Shown in pieces: positions 5,784 to 7,388 of a stretch of DNA of 7,388 bases (position 1 is the stretch's first letter; each line of letters begins with the position of its first letter). The notes below the pieces were generated by a model. The model saw only the letters and a program-made list of their open reading frames with translations, ran no database searches and was not told where the DNA came from. Position numbers and translations under genes: made by a program. The DNA is from CAZTKP01 sp964614215 (GTDB taxonomy: Bacteria > UBP6 > UBA1177): the NCBI GenBank assembly GCA_964614215.1, contig CAZTKP010000131.1, forward strand, positions 1 to 7,388, in the 5' to 3' direction.

Positions 5784-7091
5784 ATGAATAGAAGTATTGA
5801 GAAAAAGCTGATTAAGTGGAAAGATTCGGCAAGAAGAAAGCCGCTTATATTAAGAGGAGCAAGGCAGGTTGGAAAAACGTGGATTGTTAAAAAGTTTGGC
5901 AAAGATAATTTTGATGATCTAGTTGTTGTTGATTTTGAAAAAAATAAAAAAGCGCATGCGTTCTTTAAAGATGTTCTTGATCCGACCACTATTATTCAGG
6001 ACATAGAAATACTTCTGAAGACTAAAGTTGTTCCTGGAAAAACGCTTCTTTTTTTTGATGAGATCCAGAGTTGTCCCGAAGCGGTTATTTCAATGAGATA
6101 TTTTTATGAGGAAATGCCGAAATTACACTTAATTGCTGCAGGATCTCTTCTTGAATTCACTCTAAGCAAAGTTTCTTTTCCCGTTGGAAGAGTTCAGCAC
6201 ATGAATATGTATCCGATGACTTTTTCGGAGTTTCTTGAAGCAACAGAAAACGTAACAGCTCATGAAATAGTAAACTCATTACCACAAAAACTGCCCGAAA
6301 CTACTCACAACTCTATTCTTTCAGAACTGAAAAAATATTTCTTTACTGGAGGAATGCCTGAAAGTGTTAAAGCTTATGCACAGACGAGTAGTCTAGTGGA
6401 ATCTTTTAATGTACACGATGAAATAATCACTTCCTATAAAAACGACTTTGTTAAGTATGCGGCAAATTCAAGCCACGAATGTCTGGAGGAAGTTTTTACC
6501 AGTACGGCAAGAAATATAGGAAATCAGATCTATTACAGCAACCTTTCCAACCATTTTACCAATCCGACAATTAAAAAGGCTTTTGATCTGCTTTTAAAGG
6601 CAAGAGTTATAAAAAAAGTTGATTCGGTAGGGCAGTTGAAATTTCCTCTGGATATTCAGACTTCTTCAAGGAAATTCAAGGCTGTTATGCTTGATATCGG
6701 TATCTGGCAGAATCTTAGTGGAGTCACACCTGAAATTCAGATGGCAGAACCCGATCTGATGAATATCTATCGTGGTGCACTTGCCGAGCAGTTTGTGGGA
6801 CAGGAACTTACAGCTTCAATAGGAAAAGATCTAATGTACTGGGCCAGACAGGCAAGATCAAGCAATGCGGAAGTTGATTATGTTGTTTCAGTTGAGGGAA
6901 AGATCTATCCGGTTGAAGTGAAAAGCGGAAGTTCGGGATCTCTTAAAAGTCTGCATCTTGCACTTGAATCATTTTCCGACTGTGAAAAAGGAGTTGTGTT
7001 TTCAACAAGAGAATATTCGGAACTGACTGATCAGAAGCTGCTTTTCCTTCCACTTTATTATGCCGGAAGTTTTTTTGGAAGAGGAGATTAA
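5784..7091 (+). CDS. AAA_14 / DUF4143 family ATPase (COG1373)
   Basis: A 435-aa cytoplasmic protein of normal length for the family. The AAA_14 domain (~15-155) has Walker A GARQVGKT (25-32), Walker B LLFFDE (88-93) and the family-typical AGSLLEF stretch (119-125) with PVGRV and YPMTFSEF just after. The DUF4143 region (~215-380) ends in a conserved GALAEQFVGQEL...EVDYVV...PVEVKSG pattern. Here E335, D365 and the E378-V-K380 motif resemble a PD-(D/E)xK nuclease-like core. The biochemical role of the family is not established; genes are often present in several copies per genome and occur in variable regions. The start is supported by GAGGTG 5 nt upstream and a good promoter. Its TAA overlaps the next gene's ATG by one base, so the two are probably translated together. 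Confidence 0.92.
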   Translation: MNRSIEKKLIKWKDSARRKPLILRGARQVGKTWIVKKFGKDNFDDLVVVDFEKNKKAHAFFKDVLDPTTIIQDIEILLKTKVVPGKTLLFFDEIQSCPEAVISMRYFYEEMPKLHLIAAGSLLEFTLSKVSFPVGRVQHMNMYPMTFSEFLEATENVTAHEIVNSLPQKLPETTHNSILSELKKYFFTGGMPESVKAYAQTSSLVESFNVHDEIITSYKNDFVKYAANSSHECLEEVFTSTARNIGNQIYYSNLSNHFTNPTIKKAFDLLLKARVIKKVDSVGQLKFPLDIQTSSRKFKAVMLDIGIWQNLSGVTPEIQMAEPDLMNIYRGALAEQFVGQELTASIGKDLMYWARQARSSNAEVDYVVSVEGKIYPVEVKSGSSGSLKSLHLALESFSDCEKGVVFSTREYSELTDQKLLFLPLYYAGSFFGRGD

Positions 7092-7388
7092 TGATGCTCA
7101 TAAATGACGATAAAACAGCTCTTAAACTTAAGGTTCTAGCTATATTTCTTACCTTTTTTTCGTGCACGTCATGTAACTCAGATAATCCAAAAAATGACAG
7201 CGATGTAAATGATGTTGATAGTTTTATTGAGCAGGATCAGGATGTTTCAATGGATATAGATTCCGTAGATTCGGATGTTGATGAAACTGATGATGAGCAA
7301 CCGGATTTAGATAGTGATACTAATTCAGATGGAGACTGTCCAGCTCTTAAAGATGCAAATTTTCCATATTACCGTGAAGACGGCAGTA
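7091..7388 (+). CDS. Asp-rich predicted lipoprotein, truncated by the right window edge
   Basis: An open frame of 99 codons running off the window. A basic/hydrophobic leader (KLKVLAIFLTFFSC) ends at C25, with a second Cys at 28; either could be lipidated, though neither lipobox is canonical. Residues 29-82 are a low-complexity acidic stalk with 19 Asp and 3 Glu in 54 positions, lacking recognisable motifs. A probable folded part starts at DCPALKDANFPYY (82-94) and is cut off, so no function can be assigned. The stalk resembles that of the EEP lipoprotein at 4278-5552. The first ATG overlaps the ATPase stop (TAATG). A second ATG at 7094 sits 7 nt after GGAG, a better spacing, and may be the true start. 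Confidence 0.8.
   Translation, partial: MMLINDDKTALKLKVLAIFLTFFSCTSCNSDNPKNDSDVNDVDSFIEQDQDVSMDIDSVDSDVDETDDEQPDLDSDTNSDGDCPALKDANFPYYREDGS

Overview
This 7.4-kb window looks like chromosomal DNA from a moderately AT-rich bacterium. It is gene dense, uses Shine-Dalgarno sites and has sigma-70-like promoters. The lineage cannot be fixed from the sequence. Two predicted surface lipoproteins carry long Asp-rich stalks, and one adds a Cys-rich module before its enzyme domain. That style is familiar from uncultured Deltaproteobacteria/Myxococcota-like lineages, but this is only an impression. No rRNA, tRNA, IS element, phage gene or CRISPR array was seen.

Layout. At the left edge is the start of a CopG/BrnA-type antitoxin gene on the minus strand, with its own promoter and a 41-nt dyad over the -35 box. 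A hairpin terminator and then a tight two-gene minus-strand unit follow. The upstream gene of that unit is a fused SpmA-SpmB membrane protein (2928-4220). Four bases after its stop comes an 832-residue protein (425-2923) that joins the three components of the uncharacterised AmmeMemoRadiSam system in one chain: radical SAM enzyme, Memo, AMMECR1. Upstream of these, also on the minus strand, is a lipoprotein with an endonuclease/exonuclease/phosphatase (DNase I-like) domain (4278-5552).

A 231-bp divergent intergenic region (5553-5783) holds promoters in both directions and a 27-nt imperfect tandem repeat. It leads on the plus strand to a complete AAA ATPase of the AAA_14/DUF4143 family (5784-7091). 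The stop of that gene overlaps the start of another Asp-rich lipoprotein, which is cut by the right edge.

How the genes may work together. The strongest functional link is the spmAB / radical SAM-Memo-AMMECR1 pair: they share a transcript, the second ribosome site sits on the first gene's stop, and the second protein begins with a membrane-spanning segment. I infer a membrane-associated module in which a Gate-domain membrane protein works with a multidomain redox/radical enzyme of unknown substrate. This pair is the best candidate for an undescribed system here.
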